Assembly: GCF_003863355.1 (NCBI RefSeq) | Contig: NZ_QQWG01000012.1 | Span: forward strand, 1 to 64,000 | Source of the DNA: Ancylomarina euxina | Lineage (GTDB): Bacteria; Bacteroidota; Bacteroidia; Bacteroidales; Marinifilaceae | Length of the DNA: 64,000 nt | Reading direction: 5' to 3' | Part shown: positions 45,803-54,751 of the stretch, piece after piece | How the letters are laid out: each line of letters begins with the position of its first letter | How positions within the stretch are numbered: the first letter of the stretch is position 1 | Program-made: the position numbers and the translations under genes | The notes under the pieces: generated by a model | The model's database searches: none | Told to the model about the DNA's origin: nothing | The model's input: the letters and a program-made list of their open reading frames with translations, nothing else

Positions 45803-46362
45803 ATCAGATATTTTGATGTGATTTATTATCGTTTCTATACTTAGTCTTTATTTAAAATTAAGAATTGCAAGTCGTAGGTATTAGTCTTTAGTTAATTATG
45901 GGACGTTTTTCTTGTTGGTAAGTTTAATGGTTCAGTATATCAATTGTTTATGTTTTCTGTTTTAAGGTGTCAAATTCTTTATTTACACGAATTAGGATTG
46001 GGTTTGATAGGTTGATTTTGTACGGATAATTCAGGTATGACTTTTGGGAAGACCTAGAGTACTGCAGACTTGTTTCTTTCGTTTTACGTCTGTAATTGCA
46101 TATTCTAGATTTAGAATGATGATTTTAGAGTGTTTTCAGTGTCTATTGGGGGTGATGTTTAAAATCGTTCGGATGATATTGTAAGTGTGTCTAATGCTCA
46201 GTTTATTAGGCGTTTATGTTTTGCTTGGTTGTGAGGAGGTTCCGAAATGTTTTTTTGGGACAGTAAGAGTTTGTTGAGCAATACTCTTTCAGGTATCTTG
46301 AAATCGTTTTCGAAGAGGAGTACTTTGAAAATGATAAGATGATTATAAATAAAACAAACAGA
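45803..46362. other. Divergent intergenic region without recognised signals
   Basis: About 535-560 bp separate the PL8-like gene (minus) from the DUF6250-like gene (plus). I find no gene, no exact Bacteroidota promoter and no copy of the LacI-type operator here. Confidence 0.55.
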
Positions 46363-47097
46363 ATGAAATATTTTTTATCGCTTATTAGTTTGGTGGTTTT
46401 GCTACAATCTTGTTTTCAAAACAAAAAGTATGAAGCTGATTTCATTAAGAAGACATTACTATATCAAGACGATTTTAGTTCGAATAATTCAGATGATTGG
46501 ATTACCGAATTGCAAGCCGAATCAGGGAATAGGGTCGGTGTAAATAAGGGTGCTTTAGAGATTGATGTGCCTAAGGGAGTAACCGTTTGGTTTAAACATA
46601 AACTATGCGGTGATATCTTGATTGAATATCAAGCAACAGTTATAGATAGTGGTGGGACTAATGATAGAGTGAGTGATTTAAATTGTTTCTGGATGGCTAG
46701 TGATCCACGAAATGCAGATGATTTGTTTGATTCGCCAAGAAAAGCCTCAGGTAAGTTTCAGGATTACGATACTTTACGTTTGTATTATGTAGGCATGGGA
46801 GGACACAACAATACTAAGACAAGATTTCGGAGGTATAATGGAAAAGGAGAGAAGCCCCTTCTTCCTGAACATGATTTAGAAGGTAAAACAGAGCTAATTT
46901 CCCCAAATAAATCCTGTCAAATTCAATTGGTAGCTATGGGGAGCCAAGTGCAGTTCTTCAGAGATGGGGAATTGGTTTATGATTTTATTGATGAATCACC
47001 TTATACCCAAGGTTGGTTTGGAATAAGAACAATTGAGAATCATATGAAAATTGATGATTTTAAGGTTTATCGTATTGAAAAAAAACAGATTAAATAG
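46363..47097 (+). CDS. DUF6250-like lipoprotein
   Basis: From the ATG at 46363 the protein is 244 aa with a lipoprotein signal (LVVLLQSCFQ); an in-frame ATG at 46339 would add eight polar residues ahead of it. The body (GVTVWFKHKLCGDILIEYQA, RVSDLNCFWMASDP, YYVGMGGHNNTKTRFRRY and the final MKIDDFKVYRIE) is what I recall as DUF6250, a concanavalin-like family of polysaccharide loci. Activity is unknown. It resembles the DUF1961-like protein at 35054 in overall plan only. Confidence 0.7.
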   Translation: MKYFLSLISLVVLLQSCFQNKKYEADFIKKTLLYQDDFSSNNSDDWITELQAESGNRVGVNKGALEIDVPKGVTVWFKHKLCGDILIEYQATVIDSGGTNDRVSDLNCFWMASDPRNADDLFDSPRKASGKFQDYDTLRLYYVGMGGHNNTKTRFRRYNGKGEKPLLPEHDLEGKTELISPNKSCQIQLVAMGSQVQFFRDGELVYDFIDESPYTQGWFGIRTIENHMKIDDFKVYRIEKKQIK

Positions 47098-47114
47098 AAT
47101 GGTTTACAAAGAAT

Positions 47115-47249
47115 ATGATTATTAAAGAACAAGCAATAGTATATGAAGATATGATAAAGAAAAATATGCAAAAGCGGTTAGGTGATATCATCTTACTAGT
47201 TATTTTATTGATGCTATTCACTGAGAAAGTGATTAGTGTTACGATTTAA
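47115..47249 (+). CDS. Possible small membrane protein (44 aa)
   Basis: A complete ATG-to-TAA frame begins 18 nt after the DUF6250-like stop. It encodes a charged N-terminal helix followed by a hydrophobic span (GDIILLVILLMLFTEKVI). It is too short to identify, and chance is a real alternative; the position in the same transcript and the clear single span make it worth recording. Confidence 0.3.
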   Translation: MIIKEQAIVYEDMIKKNMQKRLGDIILLVILLMLFTEKVISVTI

Positions 47250-47340
47250 ATTAATGCAAAAGCGATCAGAATTGTATAATAGAGAGTAAAAACTGAAACT
47301 ATGATTACAATTGAATTAAAATATAAAATAAATTAGAAAA

Positions 47341-47366
47341 AGAAGCCCAGGTGTGCTGGAGCTTCT
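47341..47366 (+). terminator. Hairpin upstream of the second PL8 gene
   Basis: AGAAGC-CCAG pairs with CTGG-A-GCTTCT (10 bp with one bulged A) around GTGTG, followed by a weak T-rich run. It may end the DUF6250-like transcript. Confidence 0.5.
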
Positions 47367-47398
47367 ACTTAATTTTATTATCCTAATATTAAATTATA

Positions 47399-50300
47399 AT
47401 GCGTCAAATTTCACTTATTTTTTTCTTGAAACTTTGTTTATTTAGCTTGGGAGTTCAAGCGCAATATATTGGTTTGGAAACAGAAGTTCCTAATACTTGG
47501 AGTACAAATAATGGTGCGAATTTAAGTATGAGCACTGAACATTATAAATTAGGAAGTGAGTCGCTAAAATGGGACTGGACACAAGGATCTAGCCTGACTG
47601 TCATGAATCCACCTAATATGCAAACTGCCTTGAATACATATAAAGGTGGTTTAATGTTATGGATTTACAATGAGACACCTCTGGATAAAAAAATATCTTT
47701 TCAGTTTGGAAAAGGAGATTCCATGGAGTATGAATTTGATTATGGTATCAACTTTAAGGGGTGGAGAGCTTGTTGGATACGATTCGATGAGGATATGAGT
47801 GGTCCAAAATCGCGAAAAGATCTGGATTATATGAAGGTGAAAGCTCCTACAGATGTGGTTTCAGGAAGTCTTTTTTTTGATCGTATGATGTTTCCATCCG
47901 AACGTATTCACGACCGTGTTACGCCAGATAAACAACTGCCTTTGATTAATCCTGAAATGAATGATAATCATTGGGCTGCGCTTTGGCATTGGTTTGATAC
48001 CTACAATCATGATATATTACTAGAGTCTACAGTAAGTTTTGAAGAACAAAAAGCTTTTGATTCAATAGAAGCTGATATGATAAAAGCATATCAGGGGAGT
48101 TCTCCTTCAAGTAGTAAAATCGCATCGACTAAAAGTGCATTTCAGTCATTTCAAATTCATCGAATTGGAGAGCATATAACAGGTCGCCCTTATGTGAGTG
48201 ATGATGAATATGTGAATAGTTTGAATGATGTTAAGATGATTCAGATTGGGCCTGTATTGGAAGATTTGGCTCAAATTTGGCATCATCATAAGGATGCGGA
48301 GGCTAGACAAATGTTTTATGATTTGTTGGACTATGTGATAGATCAGGGCTTGGATGTGGGAAGTGGCATGGGAACCAATCACCATTACGGTTATAATTTC
48401 CGTGAGTTCCCTCCTGCTATTTTCTTGATGAAAGGTGTATTGAAAGAAGATGGAAAGTTAGACGAGGCCGTAGCTATGATTAAATACTGGACAGGTGTGC
48501 AGGAGTACAGAGTTGTGCCAGAAGTTGGAACTCTACAGGGTTTAATGGACAGTTGGAACACTACTGTAATTCCTCGTCTTATAGCAATAATGACTATGGA
48601 TGATACACCTGAAAAAGCCAGAGAATTGAAGGCTATTAAACGTTGGATGGACATCTCTTTGAAAGTTGTACCTGGTAGCATGGGAGGAATTAAAGAAGAT
48701 GGTACAGGATTTCATCATGGAGGATTGTATCCGGCATACAGCAAAGGTGGCTATACAGGAATTGGAAGCTTTCTAAGATTTGTAAATGGAACTTGTTTTG
48801 CCCTTTCGGATGAAGCCAGAATCAATTTTGGAAAAGCCTTACTGACTATGCGAAATTACTCTAATCATTTGGACTGGGGGTTTGGAATTTGTGGGCGTCA
48901 TCCTCTTTCTGGATCTATAAGCAGTGGAACGATAAATGCTTTTGCTTATTTAGCTAAATCTGGTAATCCGTATACAAAAGCTGAAGTATGGAACGAAATG
49001 GCAGCTTCGTATATGCGACTTGAATCATCTAATACGACATTCAAACAAGAGTTTTCTTCTTTGGGGCTTACAGCTGAAGCTGTACCTGAAGGAAATTACA
49101 CTTACAATTATGGCGCATTGGGTATTCATCGTAGAGATAAGTGGATGGTGAGTGTTAAGGGGTACAATAAGCATGTTTGGGGATCGGAGATATATACTAA
49201 GGATAACAGATATGGTCGATATCAGAGCTATGGAACAGTTCAAGTGATTGGATCAGGAGATAAGGTTAATGCTGTGGAAAGTGGATTTGTTGAAAATGGT
49301 TGGGATTGGAACAGATATCCAGGAGCGACCAGTATCCATTTACCTTTAGATTTATTGGAGAGTCCTTTATCTGGAACTTTAATGGAAAAATCAGAAGAAG
49401 GTTTTGCGGGGGCTTCAAATCTTAATGGAGAGAATGGGATTTTTGGTATGAAGCTCAGAGAGAAAAGCAGAACGAACTTTACTTATGATCATCAGGCTAA
49501 TAAATCAGTATTCTGTTTCGAAAATCGAATTATTTGTTTGGGTTCAGATATATCAAATTCAAATTCTCAATATAAGACAGAAACAAGTTTGTTTCAAGTA
49601 AACTTACAAAAGCAATCTGATGCGACTTATGTAGATGGAGGAAATGCTGTAACGGGTTTCCCTGTGCAGCAGAGTCTAGACTCAGAAAAAAGTCATTGGT
49701 TACTTGACCCTGTAGGTAATGCTTTTTGGATAAAAGAAGGTGCTGAAGTGAATCTTTCTCGTTCAACACAAGATTCTCGTCATAATAAAACAAAAGCCAA
49801 CACGCAAGGTGATTTTGCTGCAGCCTGGATTAATCATGGAACTTCTCCTTCGAATTCGACTTATGAATATGTGGTCTTGCCAAATTCAACGGCACAGTCT
49901 ATTCAGGATTTCTCTGATAGAATGAAGAGTCAGGAAACTGCAGCTTATAAAGTATTAAAGCATGATGAAAATGCTCATATTGTGTGGGATCGTGAAACCA
50001 ATACTACTGGCTACGTGTTTTTTGAACAGAACACAAATTCAACTGATGAGTTTGTTAAACAAGTAACAGCTCCAAGTTTGGTAATGATTAAATCATCGAC
50101 AGATAAGAGCGAACTGAATTTAAGTTTGTGTGATCCTGATCTTCATTTTCCTGAAGTTGCTTATACCTCTGCAAAGCCAAGTCAAGAATCTGTAATTGTT
50201 CTGACATTAAAAGGAAATTGGGAAATTGTTGGTCAAGATTCTGAGGGTGAAATTATTTCAACAGCTAATCAGCAAACACAGATTCAGTTCAAATTGAAAG

Positions 50301-50926
50301 ATGGTATTCCTAGGCATTTAAAATTGAAAAAGAAAGATGAAGTATCGGATAATGTTCCTCCAATTATTTATCAAATAAATGTAGATGATATTAGAGATAA
50401 CTCAGCATCAATCGAAATAGGAAGTAATGAGAGTGGCGTTTTATTTTGGTATCTAAACTCAGTAAGTAGTGCAATGCCCTTTGCCGCTGATGTTATAAAT
50501 GGATCTGGAGCAATTGTATGTGGGCAAGTGGATTGTACTGAAAATGAACTATGGACAGGAGACCTGAATAATCTACAAAGAGGAGAGACTTACATTTTGT
50601 ATGCTGTTGCAAAAGATTTATCAGATAATATCTCTGATGTATACTCGTCTGCTGGCTTTAGTACTTTAGTGACAGGCTTACCTGATATAAATGATAATGT
50701 TTATATACATGGTAGCGACGGAAAGGTTATTTTAAGATCGACAAAAATACCACCTGCTGATACTAGAGTTCAAGTATACGACCTAATGGGTCGAATTGTG
50801 GCTTCATCTCCTTATAAAGATTCAACAGAATTATATTTGGATGTTCCAAATAAAACAGGGGTATATATTGTCAGATTACAAATGAATGGGCAAAGTGCTT
50901 CGAAAAAACTGGTAATTAGAGAATGA
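47399..50926 (+). CDS. PL8 chondroitinase-ABC-type lyase with T9SS C-terminal sorting domain
   Basis: The 1175-aa protein has a signal peptide, an N-terminal jelly-roll, the PL8 toroid and beta domains, then an Fn3-like segment (about 980-1085) and a C-terminal sorting domain (VQVYDLMGRIVASS to SKKLVIRE). Catalytic residues are H440 and Y447 in FHHGGLYPAY, R500 in CGRHP and E597 in WGSEIYTKDNRYGRY; the last stretch is very close to the Proteus enzyme. The tail directs export by the type IX system to the surface or medium, so this is probably the enzyme that meets intact polymer first. Confidence 0.95.
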   Translation: MRQISLIFFLKLCLFSLGVQAQYIGLETEVPNTWSTNNGANLSMSTEHYKLGSESLKWDWTQGSSLTVMNPPNMQTALNTYKGGLMLWIYNETPLDKKISFQFGKGDSMEYEFDYGINFKGWRACWIRFDEDMSGPKSRKDLDYMKVKAPTDVVSGSLFFDRMMFPSERIHDRVTPDKQLPLINPEMNDNHWAALWHWFDTYNHDILLESTVSFEEQKAFDSIEADMIKAYQGSSPSSSKIASTKSAFQSFQIHRIGEHITGRPYVSDDEYVNSLNDVKMIQIGPVLEDLAQIWHHHKDAEARQMFYDLLDYVIDQGLDVGSGMGTNHHYGYNFREFPPAIFLMKGVLKEDGKLDEAVAMIKYWTGVQEYRVVPEVGTLQGLMDSWNTTVIPRLIAIMTMDDTPEKARELKAIKRWMDISLKVVPGSMGGIKEDGTGFHHGGLYPAYSKGGYTGIGSFLRFVNGTCFALSDEARINFGKALLTMRNYSNHLDWGFGICGRHPLSGSISSGTINAFAYLAKSGNPYTKAEVWNEMAASYMRLESSNTTFKQEFSSLGLTAEAVPEGNYTYNYGALGIHRRDKWMVSVKGYNKHVWGSEIYTKDNRYGRYQSYGTVQVIGSGDKVNAVESGFVENGWDWNRYPGATSIHLPLDLLESPLSGTLMEKSEEGFAGASNLNGENGIFGMKLREKSRTNFTYDHQANKSVFCFENRIICLGSDISNSNSQYKTETSLFQVNLQKQSDATYVDGGNAVTGFPVQQSLDSEKSHWLLDPVGNAFWIKEGAEVNLSRSTQDSRHNKTKANTQGDFAAAWINHGTSPSNSTYEYVVLPNSTAQSIQDFSDRMKSQETAAYKVLKHDENAHIVWDRETNTTGYVFFEQNTNSTDEFVKQVTAPSLVMIKSSTDKSELNLSLCDPDLHFPEVAYTSAKPSQESVIVLTLKGNWEIVGQDSEGEIISTANQQTQIQFKLKDGIPRHLKLKKKDEVSDNVPPIIYQINVDDIRDNSASIEIGSNESGVLFWYLNSVSSAMPFAADVINGSGAIVCGQVDCTENELWTGDLNNLQRGETYILYAVAKDLSDNISDVYSSAGFSTLVTGLPDINDNVYIHGSDGKVILRSTKIPPADTRVQVYDLMGRIVASSPYKDSTELYLDVPNKTGVYIVRLQMNGQSASKKLVIRE

Positions 50927-50956
50927 GTCAATACAATTTTGATTTGCAAAAAGAAA

Positions 50957-50989
50957 GCATCTGTTGAATATTCAGCAGATGCTTTTTTT
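50957..50989 (+). terminator. Strong intrinsic terminator after the T9SS PL8 gene
   Basis: GCATCTGTTGAA and TTCAGCAGATGC form a 12-bp stem with one G-T pair around TA, followed by TTTTTTT. Confidence 0.9.
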
Positions 50990-51272
50990 ATAGTTATAAA
51001 TATGGCTGATCTTTGCTTTCCTTGTTGTCTGAATAATTGTTTGGTGAAAAGTCATTTAAACTAGAATAGGAGGATACAAGTAAGTCTTGACAAACATTTG
51101 TATTTAATTGTCCCCAAAATAATAATCGGCAATTGTTTGGGATGAATAGCTTGCTCGATGTTTTGAATTGTATAATAATGGAGAAAATGTGAATGATATT
51201 AGACATTCTACTTTGCGCTTATTCAGATATTTGAGTTTTTCATACTAATACTAATTCAAAATTCTGAATACA

Positions 51273-52862
51273 GTGAATATATCTAAATCTATCCATGCAA
51301 TTTGGCCTGTCATGCTAGGGGCTTGCTCAACAGGAACACCCAATCAGGAAGTACATGTAAATGATACAAAGAAGCCAAATGTTATTGTTGTTATTACCGA
51401 TGATCAGGGTTATGGGCAATTGAATTTTGATTCGAATTCGTATAATCAGGAGCAACTTAATAATACAACTGTGACCAAAAGGTACAGGACTTCGGTTGAG
51501 GAGGCTTATAAGGCAGCTCAAACGGCTATGCCCAATACAGCGAAGTTAGCCAACGAAGGTGTTAAATTCACCAATGCTTTTGTTGCCTCTACAACTTGTG
51601 CTCCTTCTCGTGCGGCATTACTTACTGGAAAATACACACAACGTTTTGGTATTTATAACAACTACGATGCAGAAGCTGGCGTAAAACCAGAAGAGAAATT
51701 CTTATCAGAAACATTTCAGGAGAATGGTTATAAAACGGCTATGATTGGAAAGTGGCACTTAGGGGAGCTAACCATTGATTCTCTTGTAGATAAAACCAGA
51801 GACTATCATCGGGATTGCATTTATGGTTGTGTGAAAGACCAACATCCATTAAATAAAGGATTCGATTTTTATTTCGGATTTAATTATCACGGCAGTAACT
51901 ATTATAATGCTACCAGTCTGTTTAGAGATTACGATCATGTAAAATCACAGGGCTATATTACCGATGAATTTACTGATGAGGCTTTGACTTATATTGAGAA
52001 AAATAAGGAGAATTCATTTTTTATGTATTTATCGTATAATGCACCTCATATTCCTTTAGAAGAAAGAGCTCCGAGAAAATATCAGCGCTTTAATACGGGC
52101 AATCCTGAAGTTGATAATTATTACGCCACACTAGCCGCAGTTGATGATGGTATAGGTAAGATTGTAAGTAAACTTGCAGAATTAAAGTTGGATGATAACA
52201 CCATAATACTATTTGTTAGTGATAATGGTGCAGTGGTCGATTCTCCTTTACCATTGAATGGCGCTTTTAAAGGGAATAAAGGCCTGATGTTTCAAGGTGG
52301 CGTTCATGTGCCTATGTTTGCCTGGTATCCGTCAAAATATAAAAAAGGACTTGTTGTTACGGATAATGTTTCAGCTATGGACTTGTTGCCTACTGCTATG
52401 ATAGAGGCAGGTATTGATTTACCAGCGAACCTTGATGGCATTGATTTGGGAGCAATCGTAAAAGGTAAAAAAAGTTTATCAAATGATAGACAATTATTTT
52501 GGGCTGGAACACAAGCTTATCACTGGAGTGATATTAATTTAGGTTTTTGGAATGACTATACAGCTTTTGTACAGGGAAGTAAGGTCAAAGATCAATTCCC
52601 TATGAGTAAGTATAAAGAGAATGTTTCTGATCCTGCAGGAACCGTTTTAGAAGGCGACTATATGATGCATTATTATCCTGTAGGGGATTTTTACGAATTA
52701 TATAATATTAAACAGGATCCTGGAGAGTCTAAGAATTTAGCCTTAGATTTCCCCGCTAAAGTGAAAAGTATGAAATCTGCTTTTGATAAATGGATTTTAA
52801 CTATGGAAAAACCTATCGAGTGGAAAAAGGAAACTTGGATGAAATTATTACCGGTATCATAA
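51273..52862 (+). CDS. Sulfatase (formylglycine-dependent), putative lipoprotein
   Basis: The 529-aa frame starts at GTG 51273; the next in-frame ATG (51312) falls inside the signal. The N-terminus is short for a lipoprotein signal but ends in MLGACSTG. The active site is CAPSRAALLTG with C109 as formylglycine precursor; VIVVITDDQGYGQL, IGKWHLG and LFVSDNGA are the other family motifs. An insertion of about 30 residues (YNQEQLNNTTVTKRYRTS region) lies after the first metal motif. It is the last intact gene of the glycosaminoglycan locus. Its sulfate specificity is unknown. Confidence 0.92.
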   Translation: MNISKSIHAIWPVMLGACSTGTPNQEVHVNDTKKPNVIVVITDDQGYGQLNFDSNSYNQEQLNNTTVTKRYRTSVEEAYKAAQTAMPNTAKLANEGVKFTNAFVASTTCAPSRAALLTGKYTQRFGIYNNYDAEAGVKPEEKFLSETFQENGYKTAMIGKWHLGELTIDSLVDKTRDYHRDCIYGCVKDQHPLNKGFDFYFGFNYHGSNYYNATSLFRDYDHVKSQGYITDEFTDEALTYIEKNKENSFFMYLSYNAPHIPLEERAPRKYQRFNTGNPEVDNYYATLAAVDDGIGKIVSKLAELKLDDNTIILFVSDNGAVVDSPLPLNGAFKGNKGLMFQGGVHVPMFAWYPSKYKKGLVVTDNVSAMDLLPTAMIEAGIDLPANLDGIDLGAIVKGKKSLSNDRQLFWAGTQAYHWSDINLGFWNDYTAFVQGSKVKDQFPMSKYKENVSDPAGTVLEGDYMMHYYPVGDFYELYNIKQDPGESKNLALDFPAKVKSMKSAFDKWILTMEKPIEWKKETWMKLLPVS

Positions 52863-53504
52863 AAAATTGTAGACTATTCAGGAAAGAGAAATTTGTTCTT
52901 TTGAGCTTGGAAAAAGATGCCACTTGGAACTTCTTTTAATAATTGTCATCGTAACTTTGAAGCATATCTGATATTCAAAGCGGTCTTGTTCCGTGTAGAG
53001 GTGAAGTCAAATAATTGGACAAGCCAGCAAATGCAGATGCAAGAATAGGTAGAAGCTCAACAAAGTTGGGTAACTTATAATACATTCAACTATTTTATAA
53101 TATAAGAGGGCGTTAGCACCTTGTGCTTTCGCAAATTCCAAGATAGAAGCTTCTCGTTTTCTGACAGCTTTCGGAATATCGGCATTGGCTGTTATATTTT
53201 CTAAACTTCCGCTCCTTGAACGTGAGATAAGTGTCTTCTTGGGAAGTGTATCTGAATTTCAATGGCTTGTGCTTGTGTGGGCTAGTTGCATGTTTTTTTT
53301 ATTCTACCATTATCACAATATATCTTTGGAATTGATAAATTTGCAGGTATATGTGATGTTTTAGACTTATGGAATATTGCATGTTTTATTGGAAATGTTC
53401 CTTTCCTGGCTTTTTTCGTGTCTAAAATTCGTTTTACAGTGGCTATGGATGGTATTTTATTGTAATCTTTTTGCAAGCTATAAACGATGTTTAACTATTA
53501 TTGA
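52863..53504. other. Gene-poor right junction with decayed coding remnants
   Basis: No intact gene is supported in these 640 bp. On the minus strand a frame of about 80 codons without a usual start (53010 to about 53254) reads ANADIPKAVRKREASILEFA within it and looks like part of a former gene. A 64-codon frame follows at 53282-53476. The region mirrors the left junction in being a graveyard next to the rnz repeat. Confidence 0.5.
53282..53476 (-). pseudogene. Possible gene remnant (64 codons)
   Basis: The frame encodes a basic peptide with KIPSIATVKRILDTKKARKG, faintly like the PS-xTV-RIL helix of IS481/IS3-type transposases or integrases. That resemblance is too short to rely on. It ends in a stop and has no recognised partner frame. 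Confidence 0.25.
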
Positions 53505-53607
53505 AAGTGAAATTTGAATTAACAATCTTAGGGAGCAATTCTGCATTGCCAACCTCAAAAAGATTTCCAACCGCTCAGATTCTCAATGTACTTGAGCGTT
53601 TTTTTTT
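53505..53607 (+). repeat. Right copy of the rnz 5'-end direct repeat
   Basis: This segment contains the GTG start and first 33 codons or so of intact rnz and matches 10009-10111. The sequence upstream of it (before 53505) is unrelated to the sequence upstream of the left copy. Confidence 0.93.
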
Positions 53608-54439
53608 AATTGATTGTGGTGAAGGCACACAAATTCAGTTAAAGAAGTTTCGGGTACCCATGTCTCGAATCAATCATGTCTTTATATCACATCTCCATGG
53701 CGATCATTTCTTTGGGCTTATTGGCTTAATTTCAACTTTTTCTTTGCAAGGAAGAACAAATGATCTGCACATATTTGCACATAGTAAGTTAGAAAAGATT
53801 ATTCGCTTTCAGCTCGATATTTTAGAATCCAAATTAAGTTATAAGTTAGTATTCCATAATATCTTTGGAAAAGAGGTTCAAACTCTTTTTGAGGATGATG
53901 CACTTACAGTACAATCTTTTCCTTTAAGGCATGGAGTAATGCCTTGTGCAGGTTTCTTATTTAAGGAAAAAGAGCGTCCTCGCCATCTCAAAAAGGATAT
54001 GTTGGATTTTTATAAGATTCCAATAAAAGCCAGACATGGCATTAAGACGGGAGATGATTATTTATCTGAAGAGGGCGAGTTGATTCCGAATTCTAAGTTG
54101 ACTCTTGCAGCTTCTTCACCACGTAGCTATGCATTTTGTACTGATACGGCATATTTTCCCAGAGTCGTACCTAATATTAAGCAAGTCGATTTACTTTATC
54201 ATGAGGCTACTTTTTTGAAAGATGACGAGAAACGAGCCAAATCAACTTATCATTCAACGGCTGAGCAAGCTGCTAAAATTGCTGATGAAGCACAGGTTGG
54301 CAAGCTCCTAATTGGTCACTTTTCAGCACGATTCCATGATCTATCAGCTCATTTGAACGAAGCGAAAGAAGTCTTTCCCAATACAGAACTTGCTGAAGAT
54401 GGTTGTGTCTTTGAAATCCCCTTGAAATCGACCCGGTAG
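53507..54439 (+). CDS. rnz: Ribonuclease Z
   Basis: The 310-aa metallo-beta-lactamase-fold nuclease processes tRNA 3' ends. FLIDCGEGTQIQL and the metal motif SHLHGDH (H62, H64, D66, H67) are present, with later ligands in LRHGVMPCAGF, CTDTAYFP and LIGHFSARF. I place the start at GTG 53507, not TTG 53501, because the duplicated segment shared with 10009 begins there and yields the usual MKFELTILGS start. The original upstream neighbour seems to have been the STAS gene, now 43.5 kb away, so the gene must use a new promoter; none was recognised. Confidence 0.95.
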   Translation: MKFELTILGSNSALPTSKRFPTAQILNVLERFFLIDCGEGTQIQLKKFRVPMSRINHVFISHLHGDHFFGLIGLISTFSLQGRTNDLHIFAHSKLEKIIRFQLDILESKLSYKLVFHNIFGKEVQTLFEDDALTVQSFPLRHGVMPCAGFLFKEKERPRHLKKDMLDFYKIPIKARHGIKTGDDYLSEEGELIPNSKLTLAASSPRSYAFCTDTAYFPRVVPNIKQVDLLYHEATFLKDDEKRAKSTYHSTAEQAAKIADEAQVGKLLIGHFSARFHDLSAHLNEAKEVFPNTELAEDGCVFEIPLKSTR

Positions 54440-54751
54440 CTAATTTTGTACTTTAGGTTTTATTAAATAGACATGATATCCAACAAGTTTATAATAGGTT
54501 TGTTGAAAAGCATTTATTGAATTATTCTGTCCTATTCCTTTTTTATTACCTTTAGCTTCTTGGTAAAATCTAAAACTAACTTTATTAATAATTGATTCTG
54601 GATTCTTAAATGCACCTGTGTGTATTAATTGAATTTAGATTCACAGACTTAAGGACAACATGAAACGAGCCTATATCTAAGTCTTCCAAATCAAATGGAA
54701 TGACCAAGGTGGCGACTTCCATGTGGCAATTAAAAATCAAATTTCAGACAC
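54440..54751. other. Intergenic region between rnz and the C1 peptidase gene
   Basis: I see no gene, no consensus promoter and no clear terminator in these 312 bp. Confidence 0.5.

Noticed and set aside
53501-53506. TTG start for RNase Z two codons upstream
   Set aside because: The duplicated rnz segment begins at 53505 and the left copy has no in-frame TTG there; GTG 53507 gives the usual N-terminus.
54660-54751. Possible riboswitch or small RNA leader before the C1 peptidase gene
   Set aside because: Some short inverted segments exist, but no known riboswitch core or convincing alternative stem was recognised.
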